NCBI RefSeq assembly: GCF_900168325.1
Contig: NZ_FVZE01000001.1
Span: 310,001 to 374,000, forward strand
Direction of reading: 5' to 3'
From: Novosphingobium mathurense
Lineage (GTDB): Bacteria; Pseudomonadota; Alphaproteobacteria; Sphingomonadales; Sphingomonadaceae
DNA: 64,000 bases
Under the pieces are notes generated by a model. That model ran no database searches. It was given only the letters and a program-made list of their open reading frames with translations, and was not told the origin of the DNA. The number at the start of each line of letters is the position of its first letter. Within the stretch, counting starts at the first letter, position 1. The position numbers and the translations under genes are program-made. Positions 62,492 to 64,000 of this stretch are shown here, piece by piece.

Positions 62492-64000
62492 ATGACCACC
62501 AAGCCCAAAGTCCTCATTTCCGACAAGATGGACCCCAATGCCGCGCGCATCTTCGAGATCCGCGGTTGCGAAGTCGACGTGATCACCGGCGAGACGCCGG
62601 AACAGCTCATCGCCCGCATCGGTGACTACGATGGCCTTGCCATCCGTTCGTCGACCAAGGTGACCAAGGAAATCCTTGCCGCCGCCAAGAACCTCAAGGT
62701 CATCGGCCGCGCCGGCATCGGCGTCGACAACGTCGACATCCCGGCCGCTTCGGCCCAGGGCGTCGTCGTGATGAACACGCCGTTCGGCAACTCGATCACC
62801 ACTGCCGAACACGCCATCGCCCTGATGTTCGCGCTGGCCCGCCAGCTTCCCGAAGCCAACGCCCAGACGCAAGCGGGCCTGTGGCCGAAGAACGGCTTCA
62901 TGGGCGTTGAAGTTACCGGCAAGACCCTCGGCCTCATCGGCGCGGGCAACATCGGTTCGATCGTCGCCAGCCGTGCGCTGGGCCTGAAGATGAAGGTCGC
63001 CGCCTTCGACCCGTTCCTCACGCCTGAGCGCGCCGTGGAAATGGGCGTCGAGAAGGTCGACCTCGACACGCTGCTCGACCGTGCCGACTTCATCACGCTG
63101 CACACGCCGCTGACCGACCAGACCCGCAACATCCTGAGCCGCGAAAACCTCGCCAAGACCAAGAAGGGCGTGCGCATCATCAACTGCGCGCGTGGCGGCC
63201 TGGTCGACGAAGAAGCGCTCAAGGACCTGCTGGATTCCGGCCACATCGCCGGTGCCGCCCTCGACGTGTTCGTCACCGAACCGGCCAAGGAATCGCCGCT
63301 GTTCGGCACCCCGAACTTCATCTGCACCCCGCACCTGGGCGCCTCGACCAACGAAGCGCAGGTCAACGTGGCTCTGCAGGTGGCCGAGCAGATGGCCGAC
63401 TACCTCGTCAACGGCGGCGTTACCAACGCGCTGAACATGCCGTCGCTCTCGGCCGAGGAAGCGCCGAAGCTCAAGCCCTACATGGCGCTTGCCGAACAGC
63501 TGGGCAGCCTTGTCGGCCAGCTCACGCACGACTCGGTTCCGCGGATCTCGATCCACACCGAGGGTGCTGCTGCCGAACTCAACATGAAGCCGATCGTGGC
63601 CGCCGTGCTCGCCGGTTTCCTGCGCGTCCAGTCGGACTCGGTGAACATGGTCAACGCCCCCTACCTCGCCAAGGAGCGCGGTCTGGAAGTGCGTGAGGTC
63701 AAGACCGAGCGCGAAGGTGACTACCACACCCTGATCCGCGTTTCGGTGAAGACCGAAGCGGGCGAGCGTTCGGTGGCCGGCACGCTGTTCAACAACGTCG
63801 AGCCGCGTCTGGTCGAACTGTTCGGCATCAAGGTCGAGGCCGAATTGGCCGGGCACATGATGTACATCGTCAATCAGGACGCACCGGGCTTCATCGGCCG
63901 CATCGGTTCGCTGCTGGGCGAGAACGAGATCAACATCGGCACCTTCAACCTCGGTCGCCGTGAAGCCGGTGGCGAAGCCGTGCTGTTGCTCTCGGTCGAC
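62492..64000 (+). CDS. serA: D-3-phosphoglycerate dehydrogenase (3' end beyond window)
   Basis: 503 codons are visible without stop. The catalytic and NAD domains are typical (VIGRAGIGVDNVDIPAAS, LGLIGAGNIGSIVA, NCARGGLVDEEAL, PHLGAST with the catalytic His), followed by an allosteric substrate-binding domain and the start of a C-terminal ACT domain (MMYIVNQDAPGFIGRIGSLLGENEINIGTFNLGRR). This is the ~525-residue type. It oxidises 3-phosphoglycerate at the start of serine synthesis and may be feedback-inhibited by serine. ATG 62492 lies 16 bases after the cloverleaf repeat. Confidence 0.96.
   Translation, partial: MTTKPKVLISDKMDPNAARIFEIRGCEVDVITGETPEQLIARIGDYDGLAIRSSTKVTKEILAAAKNLKVIGRAGIGVDNVDIPAASAQGVVVMNTPFGNSITTAEHAIALMFALARQLPEANAQTQAGLWPKNGFMGVEVTGKTLGLIGAGNIGSIVASRALGLKMKVAAFDPFLTPERAVEMGVEKVDLDTLLDRADFITLHTPLTDQTRNILSRENLAKTKKGVRIINCARGGLVDEEALKDLLDSGHIAGAALDVFVTEPAKESPLFGTPNFICTPHLGASTNEAQVNVALQVAEQMADYLVNGGVTNALNMPSLSAEEAPKLKPYMALAEQLGSLVGQLTHDSVPRISIHTEGAAAELNMKPIVAAVLAGFLRVQSDSVNMVNAPYLAKERGLEVREVKTEREGDYHTLIRVSVKTEAGERSVAGTLFNNVEPRLVELFGIKVEAELAGHMMYIVNQDAPGFIGRIGSLLGENEINIGTFNLGRREAGGEAVLLLSVD

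Noticed and set aside
1..64000. CRISPR arrays, tRNA/rRNA genes, insertion sequences, toxin-antitoxin or phage-defence genes
   Set aside because: No regularly spaced direct repeats, cloverleaf tRNA signatures, transposase motifs or defence-family motifs were seen; the gaps between genes are mostly too short.

Overview
This is a GC-rich alphaproteobacterial chromosome segment, most likely from a sphingomonad close to Novosphingobium. I infer this from the gene content: a MucR/Ros zinc-finger regulator, large TonB-dependent receptors with GTG starts, class II DAHP synthase, an egtB-egtD pair, zinc-free L36, GatCAB, and an RpoH-type promoter of the alphaproteobacterial CTTG...CTATAT form. No database search was possible. 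Coding density is high. I saw no rRNA, tRNA, CRISPR array, insertion sequence, phage gene or clear pseudogene, and I regard the window as ordinary chromosomal backbone rather than an island.

Layout. 1-2.3 kb (minus): crcB, an RluA-family pseudouridine synthase and a HAD phosphatase cut by the window edge, coupled by 4-nt overlaps. 2.3-7.0 kb (plus): rpsU, a membrane-anchored FKBP isomerase, gatC, gatA and gatB. 7.1-10.4 kb (minus): a small unknown protein and an exported M16 peptidase. 10.7-14.6 kb (plus): an exported subtilisin-like protease and clpB with a heat-shock promoter. 14.7-20.9 kb (minus): two TonB-dependent receptors. 21.4-23.8 kb (plus): SDR, TetR regulator and MTA phosphorylase behind a long palindromic operator. 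23.9-31.3 kb (minus): a Tad/Flp pilus locus (cpaA, cpaB, cpaC, cpaD, cpaE, tadB, tadC) that lacks the TadA/CpaF ATPase and any pilin. 31.4-33.5 kb (plus): an alpha/beta hydrolase and a D-amino-acid dehydrogenase-like flavoprotein. 33.6-37.1 kb (minus): ispH, thrB, rnhA and an FUSC transporter. 37.2-41.5 kb: a lipoprotein (plus), then a run of minus-strand genes: plsC, fur, mucR, rimI, tsaB and nfu. 41.6-48.4 kb (plus): a second M16 peptidase, class II aroG, egtB and egtD. 48.4-50.7 kb (minus): an SDR lacking its catalytic pair, and dnaB. 50.8-52.5 kb (plus): UPF0262, a GH25-like protein and cdd. 52.5-55.0 kb (minus): an M14 carboxypeptidase and two DUF4136 proteins. 55.2-56.1 kb (plus): rpmJ and a HAD hydrolase. 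56.2-60.3 kb (plus): the Anbu operon. 60.4-61.0 kb (minus): an extensin-like lipoprotein. 61.2-64 kb (plus): serC and serA, the latter cut by the window edge.

The most interesting unit is the four-gene Anbu operon: a circularly permuted ATP-grasp ligase, an alpha-E protein, a transglutaminase-fold protease and a proteasome-like Anbu peptidase with Thr1/Asp17/Lys32. The association is known from comparative genomics but its substrate is not. A 7-bp inverted repeat just upstream of its start codon is a candidate operator. Other regulatory or structural signals worth following are a perfect palindrome inside the clpB heat-shock promoter spacer, a 15-bp-arm palindrome over the promoter of the SDR-TetR-mtnP operon, a four-way-junction repeat between serC and serA, and a hairpin placed where tadA would be expected.
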